NCBI RefSeq assembly: GCF_002007105.1
Contig: NZ_MVBC01000010.1
Coordinates: forward strand, 1-64,000
Source of the DNA: Hymenobacter sp. CRA2
GTDB lineage: Bacteria; Bacteroidota; Bacteroidia; Cytophagales; Hymenobacteraceae
Length of the DNA: 64,000 nucleotides
Reading direction: 5' to 3'
In this document: one piece after another, positions 26,144 to 34,961 of the stretch
How the letters are laid out: each line of letters opens with the position of its first letter
How positions within the stretch are numbered: the first letter of the stretch is position 1
Position numbers and translations under genes: made by a program
Notes under the pieces: generated by a model
Told to the model about the DNA's origin: nothing
The model's input: the letters and a program-made list of their open reading frames with translations, nothing else
Database searches by the model: none

Positions 26144-26908
26144 ATGCGCCCTGCCTTATTCTTCGTTGGCTGGCTGAGCCTGCTGCTAACCGGCTCGTCG
26201 GTATGGGCCCAGCCGGCCGCCGACACCGCCACCACGGCGCACCAGCGGGGCTTTATTGCCGCGGCCCGCGCCGCGGGGTTCTCCTCCATGCCCCGCATCA
26301 ACTTCTTCTACGAGTACCGCGCCGACATTACCCAGGTGGAGCAGCTGCGCCGCGCTGGCCTCGACTTGCGTGCCATGGAAAAGACCCTCCAGATTGACGG
26401 CCCCGAGCCCTACCAAGCCGGCGTGCTTTACACCGACGCCGTGGTGCTCGGCACCGTCGTCAGCGCGCAGCCCGACGCGCGGCGCGAGGTGTGTTACCAT
26501 TCCGGCTTTCGGGTGCGGGTGGAAGAAACCTGGCAGGGCCCGCCGCGTCCGGCTGATACCATCATGGTACGCCAGGCGTCGGGGCCGATGGGCGAGAGCC
26601 GCGTTATCGTCGGGCAAGAGGAGCTGCTGCAAGTGGGCCAGCGCGTGATTCTGTACCTGCACCTCATCGACGGCCCGGCTCTGCGCCGTGCCCAAGCAGC
26701 GGGAATGTGGCCCTATACCACCAACTTCGCTCCCGACGACTACCGGGTGCTGAGCGCCTACCCCGTGGCCGACGGCTACGCCCGGATGCACTACGACAGC
26801 CCCCTGCCCTACCACGAAGCACGCCGCCAGATCCAGCGCCTGATTGCCATCCTCGACAAGGACCATTTCTATCAAAAGGACTTTGGCGCCGCGGCCCGTC
26901 GTCGGTAA
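26144..26908 (+). CDS. Secreted protein of unknown function
   Basis: 254 residues from the ATG that begins a signal peptide (MRPALFFVGWLSLLLTG, ending WAQP). The body contains a conserved-looking beta-rich core (YTDAVVLGTVVS, RVRVEETWQGP, GQRVILYLHLI) like other Bacteroidetes exported proteins of unknown role. No catalytic motif was recognised. It is 95 bases upstream of the asparaginase-like gene. Confidence 0.65.
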   Translation: MRPALFFVGWLSLLLTGSSVWAQPAADTATTAHQRGFIAAARAAGFSSMPRINFFYEYRADITQVEQLRRAGLDLRAMEKTLQIDGPEPYQAGVLYTDAVVLGTVVSAQPDARREVCYHSGFRVRVEETWQGPPRPADTIMVRQASGPMGESRVIVGQEELLQVGQRVILYLHLIDGPALRRAQAAGMWPYTTNFAPDDYRVLSAYPVADGYARMHYDSPLPYHEARRQIQRLIAILDKDHFYQKDFGAAARRR

Positions 26909-27003
26909 GCTGGTCAATGGCTGGCTCTGAGTGGCACCGGATGCCCGAAAGCTCAGCCGAACTTTCGTTCTTTGGCCCGCAGCCCTTTGCCTGCCTTCCA
27001 GCC

Positions 27004-28029
27004 ATGACCAACCGCAGAAAGTTTCTCCAATCGTCGGCCGCCGGGCTGGCCGCGCTGGCGGCCGGCCACGTAGGCGCCGTGGCCGCCACTCTTCCAGCTG
27101 CGGCGCCCGCCGCCAAGCCCCTGGTCATTTCTACCTGGGACGCCGGCTTGGCCGCCAACCTCGGCGCCTGGAAACTCCTAAGTCAGGGCGGCCGCGCCCT
27201 CGACGCGGTGGAGGCCGGTGTGATGGTAACCGAAGCCTCGCAGAACTGCTGCGTGGGCCTGGGCGGCAACCCCGACCGCGACGGCATCGTCACGCTCGAC
27301 GCCTGCATCATGGACCACCAGTTCAACTGCGGCGCCGTGGCCGCGCTGGAACGCGTCAAGCACCCCATCCAGGTGGCGCGCCGCGTGATGGAGCGCACCC
27401 CGCACGTAATGCTGGTGGGCGAAGGCGCCCAGCAGTTTGCCGTGGCGCAGGGCTTTGCGCTGGAGCCCCAGCGCCTCAGCGCCGACGCCACCAAGGCTTA
27501 TCGGGAATGGCTCAAAACCAGCCAGTACAAGCCCGTGGTCAACATCGAAAACAGCGGCAACCGGAAAGTAGGCCCGGTGGGCGGCCCGAACAACCACGAC
27601 ACCATTGCCATGCTGGCCCAGGACGCGCAGGGCAACCTCAGCGGCAGCTGCACCACCAGCGGCATGGGCTTCAAGATGCGCGGCCGCGTGGGCGACTCCC
27701 CCATCATCGGCTCGGGCCTGTACGTGGATAACGAGGTGGGCGCGGCCGCGGCCACCGGGCAGGGCGAAGACGTGGTGCGCATGGCCGGGGCCCACACCGT
27801 GGTGGAGCTGATGCGCCAGGGCCTGACGCCCACGGCCGCCTGCCGCGCCGCCGTGGAGCGCATTGCCCGAATCAAAGGCGACAAGGCCCGCGACATTCAG
27901 GTGTGCTTCATTGCGGTGAACCGCCAGGGCCAGCACGGAGCTTTTGCTCTGCAGAAAGGCTTTAGCTACGCCGTCTGCAACGCCGAAACCCAACAGCTGC
28001 TGCTGCCCAGCGACTACCTGCTGCGGTGA
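27004..28029 (+). CDS. N4-(beta-N-acetylglucosaminyl)-L-asparaginase / isoaspartyl peptidase-type Ntn hydrolase
   Basis: 341 residues with a Tat signal (TNRRKFLQ followed by a hydrophobic Ala-rich stretch to about 28). The glycosylasparaginase fold shows TWDAGLAANLGAWKLL, then NNHDTIAM, where Thr200 after HD is the expected autocleavage site and N-terminal nucleophile. The substrate-binding GDSPIIGSGLYVDN follows, as in bacterial aspartylglucosaminidases. The precursor should self-cleave into alpha and beta chains and hydrolyse GlcNAc-Asn, or isoaspartyl bonds, in the periplasm. Its stop codon overlaps the GTG start of cutC by four bases, so the two are cotranscribed. Confidence 0.9.
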   Translation: MTNRRKFLQSSAAGLAALAAGHVGAVAATLPAAAPAAKPLVISTWDAGLAANLGAWKLLSQGGRALDAVEAGVMVTEASQNCCVGLGGNPDRDGIVTLDACIMDHQFNCGAVAALERVKHPIQVARRVMERTPHVMLVGEGAQQFAVAQGFALEPQRLSADATKAYREWLKTSQYKPVVNIENSGNRKVGPVGGPNNHDTIAMLAQDAQGNLSGSCTTSGMGFKMRGRVGDSPIIGSGLYVDNEVGAAAATGQGEDVVRMAGAHTVVELMRQGLTPTAACRAAVERIARIKGDKARDIQVCFIAVNRQGQHGAFALQKGFSYAVCNAETQQLLLPSDYLLR

Positions 28030-28748
28030 GCCCGACGCTGGAAATCTGCGCCAACTCGCTGGCCTCGGCCTGCGCGGCACAGGCCGGTGGGGCGCACCGC
28101 ATCGAGCTGTGCCAGAACCTGGAGCAGGGCGGCATCACGCCGTCCTACGGGCTGATCCGGCAGGTGCTGCGCGAGGTGTCGCTGCCCGTCTTCGTGCTCA
28201 TCCGGCCCCGGCCCGGCGACTTTGTGTACAGCCCCGCCGAGCTGGCCATCATGCAGGCCGACATCGAGCTGTGCCGTGAGCTGGGCTGCGCCGGGGTGGT
28301 GCTGGGCGTGCTCGACGACGCCGGCCAGGTACATGAAGCCGCCTGCCGCGCCCTTATCACCGCGGCCCGGCCCCTGCAAGTCACGTTTCACCGCGCCTTC
28401 GACGACTGCCCCAACCCGACGCGGGCTCTGGAAGCCGTCATCGATCTGGGCTGCGAGCGGGTGCTGACCTCGGGCGGGGCCGCTACGGCCGAGGAGGGCC
28501 AGGCGCGGCTGGCGGCCCTGGTGCGGCTGGCCGCCGGGCGCATCAGCGTGATGCCCGGCGCGGGTATCTCGGCGGCCAACGCGGCGGCCCTTGCCGCGCA
28601 TACCGGCGCCACCGAGCTGCACGCCAGCGCCAAGCGTCCCGTAGCGGCGCCGCGCCCGGTCAGCGCGTTTCAGGTCGGGCAACTGGAAACCGACGCGGCG
28701 TTGGTGGCGTCGATAGTGCAGCAGCTGACCCGGCTGCGGCATCAGTAG
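28026..28748 (+). CDS. cutC: Copper homeostasis protein CutC
   Basis: 240 residues, full length for CutC, a TIM-barrel protein. Recognisable signatures are LEICANSLASACAAQAGGA, RIELCQNLEQGGITPSYG, VFVLIRPRPGDFVYS, the FHRAFD block and VLTSGGA. It starts with GTG inside the GTGA overlap with the upstream asparaginase gene. CutC is cytoplasmic and has been linked to copper handling, although its biochemical activity is still uncertain in the literature. Confidence 0.92.
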   Translation: MSPTLEICANSLASACAAQAGGAHRIELCQNLEQGGITPSYGLIRQVLREVSLPVFVLIRPRPGDFVYSPAELAIMQADIELCRELGCAGVVLGVLDDAGQVHEAACRALITAARPLQVTFHRAFDDCPNPTRALEAVIDLGCERVLTSGGAATAEEGQARLAALVRLAAGRISVMPGAGISAANAAALAAHTGATELHASAKRPVAAPRPVSAFQVGQLETDAALVASIVQQLTRLRHQ

Positions 28749-28772
28749 CGCTGCGCATTGCCTCCCAAAATA

Positions 28773-28837
28773 CAGCGCCGCCGTACGGTGCCCAGCAGGT
28801 TCGCTCCCGAAACTGTGGGCGCCGAACGGCGGCGCTG
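28773..28837. terminator. Long-loop GC hairpin between convergent genes
   Basis: CAGCGCCGCCGT (28773-28784) pairs perfectly with 28826-28837 around a 41-base loop. It lies between cutC and the opposing lipoprotein gene. The long loop makes termination less certain. Confidence 0.45.
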
Positions 28838-28857
28838 GTGTCTGGCAGGAGGAATGG

Positions 28858-29427
28858 CTAGTACTTCCCTACCGTGCTGGCTACTTTGTTGTAGAGCACT
28901 ACCAGATTGGCAATGGAGCCGCCCGTGCCCGAGGAAAGCTGGTTTAGCTCGGTCTGAATATCGCACAGGGTAGAGCCCAGCAGGTCATAGCGCGGCGTGC
29001 TGGAGTTCACCGTAACCACCGTCGGGCTCAGGCTCAGCGTGCTGCCCAGGTTGGTGGTATTGGTGTAAGGATACACCATCAGCTGCAGCGAGGAGCAGCT
29101 CCACGAGAGGGTGCTCACGCTGTACGTGAAGGTGCTGCCCTCCAGCTGGTCGCCGATGGCTTTGCTGACGCCCTTGACCTTTTCCAGGTAAGCCACCCCG
29201 AAGATCTGCCCGCCTGAGGTGAAGAATTCCTCGATGCGCAGGGTGGCCGTGAAGGTCTGGCCGCTTACGGTGCCCGACACCGTTGTTTGGATGCCCCTGA
29301 TCAAATTCGGATTCCCCGCCTCCTGGGTCATCGTAGCCGAAAGCTGGGGCGTTGGATCGGCTTTGTCGCAGCTGCTGATGGCTAATAGGCCGCTGCCTAT
29401 TAAGGCAAGTAAGGAGATGTTTTTCAT
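28858..29427 (-). CDS. Predicted lipoprotein, unknown function
   Basis: 189 residues with a lipoprotein signal (MKNISLLALIGSGLLAISSC, Cys20). The mature part is Thr/Ser-rich and beta-prone, with three further cysteines (one in WSCSSLQ, one in STLCDIQ). Codon use looks less GC-biased than its neighbours, and the 150 bases upstream are strikingly AT-rich. No family recognised. Confidence 0.7.
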   Translation of the reverse strand: MKNISLLALIGSGLLAISSCDKADPTPQLSATMTQEAGNPNLIRGIQTTVSGTVSGQTFTATLRIEEFFTSGGQIFGVAYLEKVKGVSKAIGDQLEGSTFTYSVSTLSWSCSSLQLMVYPYTNTTNLGSTLSLSPTVVTVNSSTPRYDLLGSTLCDIQTELNQLSSGTGGSIANLVVLYNKVASTVGKY

Positions 29428-29577
29428 GACGTTAAGTGGTTATGAGGTTGTTGCTATCTAGAATTTCCAACTAATTCTTGGCGTAACAATAAAAAATCAA
29501 CTATCTAATTATCAGGTTATTGCACTTTTGATAAAAAACCGACTCAAGTCCAATCAAAATCGAATTTTCCCTGCCTC
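29428..29577. promoter_or_regulatory. AT-rich divergent promoter region
   Basis: These 150 bases separate two divergent genes and are much richer in A/T than the surroundings (for example AACAATAAAAAATCAAC near 29485), with ATCAACTATCTAATTATCA-type short repeats. No exact TAnnTTTG box was found, but both genes probably start transcription here. Confidence 0.4.
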
Positions 29578-30126
29578 ATGTTCCGTGCCCTCACCTCCGA
29601 CTTCATCACCCTGCACCTCATCAACGAAGACAACCTGCCGGAAATCTTTACCTTATTTCAGGGCTTCCCTGACTCGGCACCCATGCTGAAAGAACTAATG
29701 CGCAATTACTTACCGCGCTACGAGCGAGGCCAACGCACCAACTTCGGCTTCTATTCCCTGCTCGATGGGCAGCTGGCCGGCATGACGCTGCTCTCCGTTG
29801 ACAGCTGGGAGGAGCGCAGCGGCTCCACCGGCGCCGACGTATTCGAGCACATGCGCGGCCGCGGCGTGACGCCGCGCAGCAAGCCGCACCTGTTTTACCT
29901 GGCCTTCGAGCTGCTGGGGCTGAACCGGGTGGCGACGGGCTGCCGGGTGTCGAACCTTGCGTCCAAACGCTCCATCGAGAAAACGCGCGGCTTTCAGTTT
30001 GAGGGCGTGATGCGCGAATCAGGCCTCAATGACCAAGGCGAGTTTGAGGACGAATTGCTTTACGCCATCCTGCGCCGCGATTGGGAGCAGCTCTATAGTC
30101 CGGCAGCGGTGACGGTGGTGCCCTAG
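29578..30126 (+). CDS. GNAT family N-acetyltransferase (RimJ/RimL-like)
   Basis: 182 residues with the layout of ribosomal-protein-type acetyltransferases: an N-terminal LHLINEDNLPEIFTLF, a central YSLLDGQLAGMTLL strand pair, and a C-terminal acetyl-CoA region with FELLGLNRVATGCRVSNLAS followed by EKTRGFQFEGVMRES. The last motif is typical of RimL-like enzymes. Cytoplasmic; transfers acetyl from acetyl-CoA to an amine. Target unknown. Confidence 0.85.
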   Translation: MFRALTSDFITLHLINEDNLPEIFTLFQGFPDSAPMLKELMRNYLPRYERGQRTNFGFYSLLDGQLAGMTLLSVDSWEERSGSTGADVFEHMRGRGVTPRSKPHLFYLAFELLGLNRVATGCRVSNLASKRSIEKTRGFQFEGVMRESGLNDQGEFEDELLYAILRRDWEQLYSPAAVTVVP

Positions 30127-30129
30127 GCT

Positions 30130-30348
30130 TTAGCGCTTGGCTAAGGACCGGTACCGCGACAACGGCCCGCCCGGCTTGTTGGCGGCCAGGTGTTCTTCCA
30201 CTTGCTTGATGCTCATGCGGCCCAGGGCAAACTGCGCCAGCAGGCTCCGCTCCAGAGCCGAGGGCGGGTAGCCGCTGCTCGTCATAAACCGCACGGCTCC
30301 GATAACGAGCCGGCGCCGCCGGGCAGGAGAAAGGGCAAGTTCATTCAT
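30130..30348 (-). CDS. Small protein resembling VbhA-type antitoxins
   Basis: 72 residues from MNELALSPARRRR; an upstream ATG at 30384 is possible. The core RRRLVIGAVRFMTSSGYPPS and the following LAQFALGRMSIKQVEEHL match the helix-turn-helix-like layout of VbhA-family antitoxins, which inhibit Fic-domain AMPylating toxins. No Fic gene is adjacent, so it would be a solo antitoxin-like protein. The assignment is tentative. Confidence 0.5.
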   Translation of the reverse strand: MNELALSPARRRRLVIGAVRFMTSSGYPPSALERSLLAQFALGRMSIKQVEEHLAANKPGGPLSRYRSLAKR

Positions 30349-30462
30349 GCCCCCAAAGAAAGAACGGGGTGATGGGTATAACAACCGGATAAATAGCGAA
30401 TTAAGCCGGTAGCACTACTGATTTTGCACGCCGTACCTCACCCTTCGCTTTCCCATTAGCAG

Positions 30463-31446
30463 TTACGAAGCCAGCACCCGCTCGCGGCCGTATCTGGCGC
30501 GGTACTCCTTGGGCGAAAGGCCGGTGAGCCGCTTAAAGGTGGTACGAAATGCTTTCGGATCGGTGTAGCCCACGCGGTACATCACCTCGTTCACGTTTTC
30601 GCGCGAGGCTTCGAGGCCGTTTTTGGCCGCCTCGATTTTTACCCGCTGGATGTACTCGGCCACCGAGTTGGCGGTGGCTTTCTTGAAGCGCCGCTCCAGG
30701 TTGCGCCGGCTCAGGGCCAGCATGTCGGCCAGCTGATCCACCGTCAGCCGCTCCTGGTAGTTGTCTTCGATGTAGCTCTGGGCCCGGCGAATGGGCTCGT
30801 CGCCGTGGTCTTTCTGCCCGCTGAAGATGGCAAAGGCCGACTGGCTCACGCGCTCGATGTCAATCTGAAACACCTTGGCGCAGGTCACAGCTATTTCGCG
30901 GCTGGCGTACTTCTCGATGAGGTAGAGCACCAGGTTCAGGTACGAAAACGCCCCGCCGCTGGAGTAGATGCCGTGCTCGTCGGTAATGAGTTTGTCCTCC
31001 ACCAGCTGCACCTCCGGAAACATGGCCCGGAACGCCGGCGCCGCCGCCCAGTGCGTGGTGCACTGCCGCCCCGTAATGAGCCCGGTAGCCGCTAGCATAA
31101 AAGCGCCCAGGCACAGGCTGGCCACCTCGGCCCCGCGTTGGTACTGGCCCACTATCCACGGCAGAAAGTCGCGGTTGGCTTCCAGGGCCTGCCGCGGGTC
31201 CCCGTCGACGGCCGGAATGACGACCAGGTCGGTTTCGGCCACGTTCTGAATGAGCAGTTCAGTGTGCACCTGGTACAGACCGCCGCACACGGGCGTATCG
31301 GGCACGAGGCCCACCAGCTGCACCCGAAATAGCGGCGCCCGGCCCATGCGCTGCAGCAGGGCATTCACCTCGCTGAATACCAGCCGGGGCCCTTCGATGC
31401 TGCCCAGCACGGCCCCACGCGGCACTAGTATGGAGATGCTTTTCAT
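30463..31446 (-). CDS. GlxA family transcriptional regulator (DJ-1/PfpI plus AraC HTH)
   Basis: 327 residues. Residues 4-170 form a DJ-1/PfpI (glutamine amidotransferase-like) sensor domain, with the elbow Cys112 in EVASLCLGAFMLA. Residues about 215-320 form an AraC-type DNA-binding domain: VDQLADMLALSRRNLERRFKK, then NEVMYRVGYTDPKAFRTTFK. It acts as a cytoplasmic transcription factor. It is divergent from the DoxX gene at 31580 with a 133-base shared region, so it may control that gene and itself (inference). Confidence 0.9.
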   Translation of the reverse strand: MKSISILVPRGAVLGSIEGPRLVFSEVNALLQRMGRAPLFRVQLVGLVPDTPVCGGLYQVHTELLIQNVAETDLVVIPAVDGDPRQALEANRDFLPWIVGQYQRGAEVASLCLGAFMLAATGLITGRQCTTHWAAAPAFRAMFPEVQLVEDKLITDEHGIYSSGGAFSYLNLVLYLIEKYASREIAVTCAKVFQIDIERVSQSAFAIFSGQKDHGDEPIRRAQSYIEDNYQERLTVDQLADMLALSRRNLERRFKKATANSVAEYIQRVKIEAAKNGLEASRENVNEVMYRVGYTDPKAFRTTFKRLTGLSPKEYRARYGRERVLAS

Positions 31447-31528
31447 AGCTGTAATCTACCGTTCTGAGCTGGCGCAATCAACCCTAAGATGGTCGCATTT
31501 GCCCCTCATCAGCGGCCAATTTTGCTAA

Positions 31529-31536
31529 TATTTTTG
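31529..31536 (+). promoter_or_regulatory. Bacteroidetes -7 box (TATTTTTG)
   Basis: An exact TAnnTTTG match lies 43 bases before the DoxX start in the region shared with the divergent GlxA-type regulator. Confidence 0.45.
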
Positions 31537-31579
31537 GAATGTCATTCAAACACGTTCAACTCTTTAGCCTTTTTCCGCC

Positions 31580-32014
31580 ATGAGCCCGAAAACCGCCGCC
31601 GTCCTGTACTGGAGCCTCACCTTGCCATTTGCCGCCTTCATGCTCTTCGGCGGCATTTCCGAAGTCATTCATCACCCCTCTGGCCTGGCCATTATGGAGC
31701 ACCTGGGCTATCCGCCGCACGTGCTAACGGTATTGGGCATCGGCAAGCTGCTGGGTGCCGCGGCGCTGTTGCAGCCGTGGTTTCGCGGGATAAAGGAATG
31801 GGCCTACGCCGGCTTCACCTTCAACCTGCTCGGGGCCTTTGCGGCCCGTTACGCCGCCCACGACGGCTTTTGGCTGGTGGCCTCGCCGTGGCTGTTCCTG
31901 GCGTTTATGGCCGCTACCTACCTCCTGTGGCACCGCCTGCTGCGCCAGCGGGCCTTGGCGCGGCCGGCCTTGAACGCCTCCGTGACCGGGCCGCTGATGC
32001 CCGCGTTGGGGTAA
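31580..32014 (+). CDS. DoxX-like membrane protein
   Basis: 144 residues with four predicted membrane helices (about 8-26, 48-66, 73-90, 97-116). GGISEVIHHPSGLAIMEHLGYPPHVLTVLGIGKLLGAAALL is split here into its two recognisable parts: the ISE-x-I loop after helix 1 and the GIGKLLGA helix, both typical of DoxX-like proteins. Inner membrane. DoxX-like proteins have been associated with redox or quinone-linked functions, but no role is established for this subgroup. Confidence 0.82.
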   Translation: MSPKTAAVLYWSLTLPFAAFMLFGGISEVIHHPSGLAIMEHLGYPPHVLTVLGIGKLLGAAALLQPWFRGIKEWAYAGFTFNLLGAFAARYAAHDGFWLVASPWLFLAFMAATYLLWHRLLRQRALARPALNASVTGPLMPALG

Positions 32015-32023
32015 GCTGGGGAG

Positions 32024-33259
32024 TTAGGGGTGAAGCGCCAGAAACTCCCGCAGAGCCTTCTTAAACTGCTCCACTTCCCCGGCCGTATTGTACGGCGCCA
32101 ACCCGATGCGCACCCAGCCCCCGGTGGCGGCCATACCGAGCTTATCGGCCAGCGTAGTGGCGTAGAAGTGGCCGTCGGCGATGCACATGCGGTGGTGCTC
32201 GGCAAACCACGCCGCCACCTCCCGGGAGTGGTGCTCCTCGATGATAAACGCCAACGTGGGCGTTTTGCGGGTGCCAGCCGGAGCCCGGTACAGGCGAACC
32301 TGCGGCAGGCTGCGCAGAAAGTCTTCCAGGTCCTCGGCCAGTGCCTGTTCGTAGGCATCGATGGCCTCGATGCCGGTGCGCAGCTGCTCGGCGCGGGTGC
32401 TGCCGTGGCCTAGCCCCTGAATGAAGGCCAGCGCTCCTAGTAGCCCGGCCAGCCCTTCGTGGTTTTGGGTACCCGTTTCCAGCTTGTGCGGCATGTCGGC
32501 GGGGGCCGGATCGAGCTTGTACACGGCCAACTGTTCGAAGCGCGCCGTGGCCACTACCGCCACGCCCACGTGGGGCCCGAAAAACTTGTAGGCCGAGCAC
32601 AGCAGCACGTCGCAGCCCAGGGCGCGAAAATCCAGCGGCAGGTGCGGGGCGGCGTGCACGGCATCGAGCACGGTGAGGGCACCCACGGCCCGGGCACGGC
32701 GGATAATGGCCTCCACCGGCGTTACCGTACCCGTCACGTTCGACGACAGCCCCACCGCCACCAAGCGGGTACGCGGGGTAATGAGCTGCTCGAGCTGCGT
32801 CAGGTCCAGCGTGTACGTGGCCGTGTCGATGGGGATAAAGCGGACGGTGGCGCCCCGGTCGCGCGCCAGCGTCAGCCAGGGGTCCACGTTGGCGCGGTGG
32901 TCCAGCTCGGTCACCAGCACTTCGTCGCCGGGCTGCAGGGCGGCGGCCAGGCTGCGCGCAATGGCAAAGGCCAGCGTGGTCATGTTGGCCCCGAAAGCCA
33001 CTTCCTGCGGCTGGCAGCCGAGCCAGTCGGCCACGGCCTGCCGGGCTTCGTCGAGCAGCGCGTCGGTGGCCACACTGCTGGGGAAGGTGCCGTGCAGGTT
33101 GGCCATACCGCCACGGATGTAGTCCACCATGGCATCGAGGGCCGATTGCGCCATCTGCGTGCCGCCGGGGCCGTCGAAGTAAATCAGCGGGGCCTGGCCG
33201 TTGCGGGGTTGCAGGGCGGGAAATTGGGCACGAAGCTGCTCGGGAGTGATGGGAAGCAT
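32024..33259 (-). CDS. Cysteine desulfurase-like PLP enzyme
   Basis: 411 residues from MLPITPEQLRAQFPAL; an upstream in-frame ATG at 33397 adds 46 residues that look non-coding. It is an aminotransferase class-V protein of the cysteine desulfurase-like subgroup. The PLP lysine is Lys225 in LLCSAYKFFGPHVG; VTELDHRANVDPW and LDAVHAAPHLPLD supply cofactor contacts. The catalytic cysteine loop of true NifS/SufS enzymes is not evident, so desulfurase activity is uncertain. Cytoplasmic. Its 3' end lies 9 bases from the convergent DoxX gene. Confidence 0.85.
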   Translation of the reverse strand: MLPITPEQLRAQFPALQPRNGQAPLIYFDGPGGTQMAQSALDAMVDYIRGGMANLHGTFPSSVATDALLDEARQAVADWLGCQPQEVAFGANMTTLAFAIARSLAAALQPGDEVLVTELDHRANVDPWLTLARDRGATVRFIPIDTATYTLDLTQLEQLITPRTRLVAVGLSSNVTGTVTPVEAIIRRARAVGALTVLDAVHAAPHLPLDFRALGCDVLLCSAYKFFGPHVGVAVVATARFEQLAVYKLDPAPADMPHKLETGTQNHEGLAGLLGALAFIQGLGHGSTRAEQLRTGIEAIDAYEQALAEDLEDFLRSLPQVRLYRAPAGTRKTPTLAFIIEEHHSREVAAWFAEHHRMCIADGHFYATTLADKLGMAATGGWVRIGLAPYNTAGEVEQFKKALREFLALHP

Positions 33260-33395
33260 AGAAATAAGGCGGAAAAAGCGCCGGACGACGAAAGCCTGGC
33301 GGCACCGCGGCCAATAGTAGCAAACAGGCGGGTAAGGGCTGCGCGGCGGCAACGTTTCGGGCCGCTCGCGGCTGCATTTCTTACCGCCCAAACGC

Positions 33396-33432
33396 ACCGA
33401 CGCCGCCCCGAAAGGTTCAGGGCGGCGTCGGT
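33396..33432. terminator. Hairpin terminator after DsbA-family gene
   Basis: ACCGACGCCGCCC (33396-33408) pairs with 33420-33432 around an 11-base loop. It lies just past the stop of the minus-strand gene at 33456-34163 and fits its intrinsic terminator. Confidence 0.6.
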
Positions 33433-33455
33433 TTGAGCAGGGTTGGCGGGGCGGG

Positions 33456-34163
33456 CTAGCAGTCGGCCCCGTCCACGCCGCAGGCCGGGCCGTCGGCGCC
33501 GGAAATTACCGTGGGTACGGGCTGAGGGTTAAACTCGTCCCACACCTTTTCCAGCACTTCTTGAAACAGCTCGGCCGGCTGTGCGCCCGATACGGCGTAC
33601 TTGTCGTTGAACACGAAGTAAGGCACGCCGCGCACCCCGATCTGGCGGGCGTGGTACTCATCCACGCGCACTTCCTGGGCGTATTGGTCGGAGGCCAGCA
33701 TAGTGCGCACCGCGTCGGCGTCGAGGCCGATGTCGGTGCCGAGCCGGGTTAGCGTGTCGGCGTCGTCGATGTTGAGGCCTTCGGTGAAGTAGGCGGCAAA
33801 CAGGCGCTCCTCGGCCGCGTCCTGCCGGCCTTGGGCGGCGGCCAGGTGCGCGAAGCGGTGGGCGTTGAAGGTGTTCACCGGCTGCACTTTATCGAAGTCG
33901 TAGTGCAGGCCTACTTCCTGCGCCACGCCGGCCATGTGGTCGTTCATGCGCTTGGCCTCGGCCACCGATACGCCCTTGCGCTCAGCCAGCAGCTCGTGGA
34001 TGCTCTGGCCGGGGCGGGTTTCCATGTTGGGGTCCAGCTCGAAGCTGTGCCAGGTTACTTCCACTTGCTGGTGGTGCGCAAACTGCTGCAGCGCCGCCTC
34101 AAAACGCCGCTTGCCGATGTAGCAGAACGGGCACATGATATCGGACCAGATTTCAACTTTCAT
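33456..34163 (-). CDS. DsbA family oxidoreductase (FrnE-like)
   Basis: 235 residues, the length of FrnE-type thioredoxin-fold proteins. The active site is Cys11-Pro-Phe-Cys14 in WSDIMCPFCYIGKRRF. The inserted helical domain and the cis-proline region (GVRGVPYFVFNDKYAVSGAQP) are intact. There is no signal peptide, so it is a cytoplasmic 2-hydroxychromene-2-carboxylate isomerase/DsbA-like redox protein. The C-terminal tail has two extra cysteines (PACGVDGADC) in place of a typical end. Confidence 0.9.
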   Translation of the reverse strand: MKVEIWSDIMCPFCYIGKRRFEAALQQFAHHQQVEVTWHSFELDPNMETRPGQSIHELLAERKGVSVAEAKRMNDHMAGVAQEVGLHYDFDKVQPVNTFNAHRFAHLAAAQGRQDAAEERLFAAYFTEGLNIDDADTLTRLGTDIGLDADAVRTMLASDQYAQEVRVDEYHARQIGVRGVPYFVFNDKYAVSGAQPAELFQEVLEKVWDEFNPQPVPTVISGADGPACGVDGADC

Positions 34164-34368
34164 GCGGGTGCAGTCTCAGGGATTGGCAGCTATAAGCCGG
34201 GAAGGGGCCGAAAGGTTTCCGCCGCGGGCTTGGGCCTCGCCGAGCCCTTTATCAGCGTGGCGGGGCTGACGGCGGATGCTTTTCCGCGCCGGCCGGGGCC
34301 AACGTGCCCCAATAATGCTTAATCTTACCAAGCCAAAACCACCGTTGGCCCTTTCTCTCTCCTGCCTG

Positions 34369-34956
34369 ATGAAACGCTACGCTCTGCCCGTATTTGCCGC
34401 CGCCCTGCTGCTGGCCGGCTGCAACCAGAATTCTTCGTCCACCGCCGAGCAGTCGGCGCCGGCCGGCGAAGTAAAAGCGCCCGCCGCCGGTGCCGCCGAT
34501 GCCAGCGAAGCCGCGCCCGGCGTATCGGGCTCCACCAACGACGAAGCCCCCGTGACGGCTGCAGCCCCGGCCAAGCCAGTGGAGCTGTCGTTTCGTTTCA
34601 AACCCGTGAAGGACTCCGAAAGCGGCCCGCGTAGCACGGCCTACCTGGTGATGAGCGGCGGCGAAACGCGCGAAATCGACCTGGGCCCCTTCGCCGGCAA
34701 GCCCGACGTGGTGGACGCCACCGAAGCCAAGCGCGCCAACTTCCCCGGCAGCATGCTCCTGGGCTTCCGCAGCTACGACCCCAACTCCGGCACCAGCAAC
34801 GACCTGGCCGTGATGCAGAGCGAAGGCAGCCGCCTGCGCATCGTGCAGCGCCGCCTGGAGGAAGGCGTCGACAAGGCCCCCGAATTCCAGACCGCCCGCG
34901 AAATTCCGCTGCCCGCTGGCGCCGAGGTGCGCGCAGCCCCCGCCCCGAAAAAGTAA
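34369..34956 (+). CDS. Predicted lipoprotein, unknown function
   Basis: 195 residues starting at the ATG of a lipoprotein signal (MKRYALPVFAAALLLAGC, Cys18). A low-complexity Ala/Ser/Pro/Glu linker (about 20-75) leads to a compact domain with LSFRFKPVKDSESGPRSTA and a basic C-terminus. It is five bases upstream of the YdeI-like gene and probably cotranscribed with it. No known family recognised. Confidence 0.68.
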   Translation: MKRYALPVFAAALLLAGCNQNSSSTAEQSAPAGEVKAPAAGAADASEAAPGVSGSTNDEAPVTAAAPAKPVELSFRFKPVKDSESGPRSTAYLVMSGGETREIDLGPFAGKPDVVDATEAKRANFPGSMLLGFRSYDPNSGTSNDLAVMQSEGSRLRIVQRRLEEGVDKAPEFQTAREIPLPAGAEVRAAPAPKK

Positions 34957-34961
34957 GCCCT

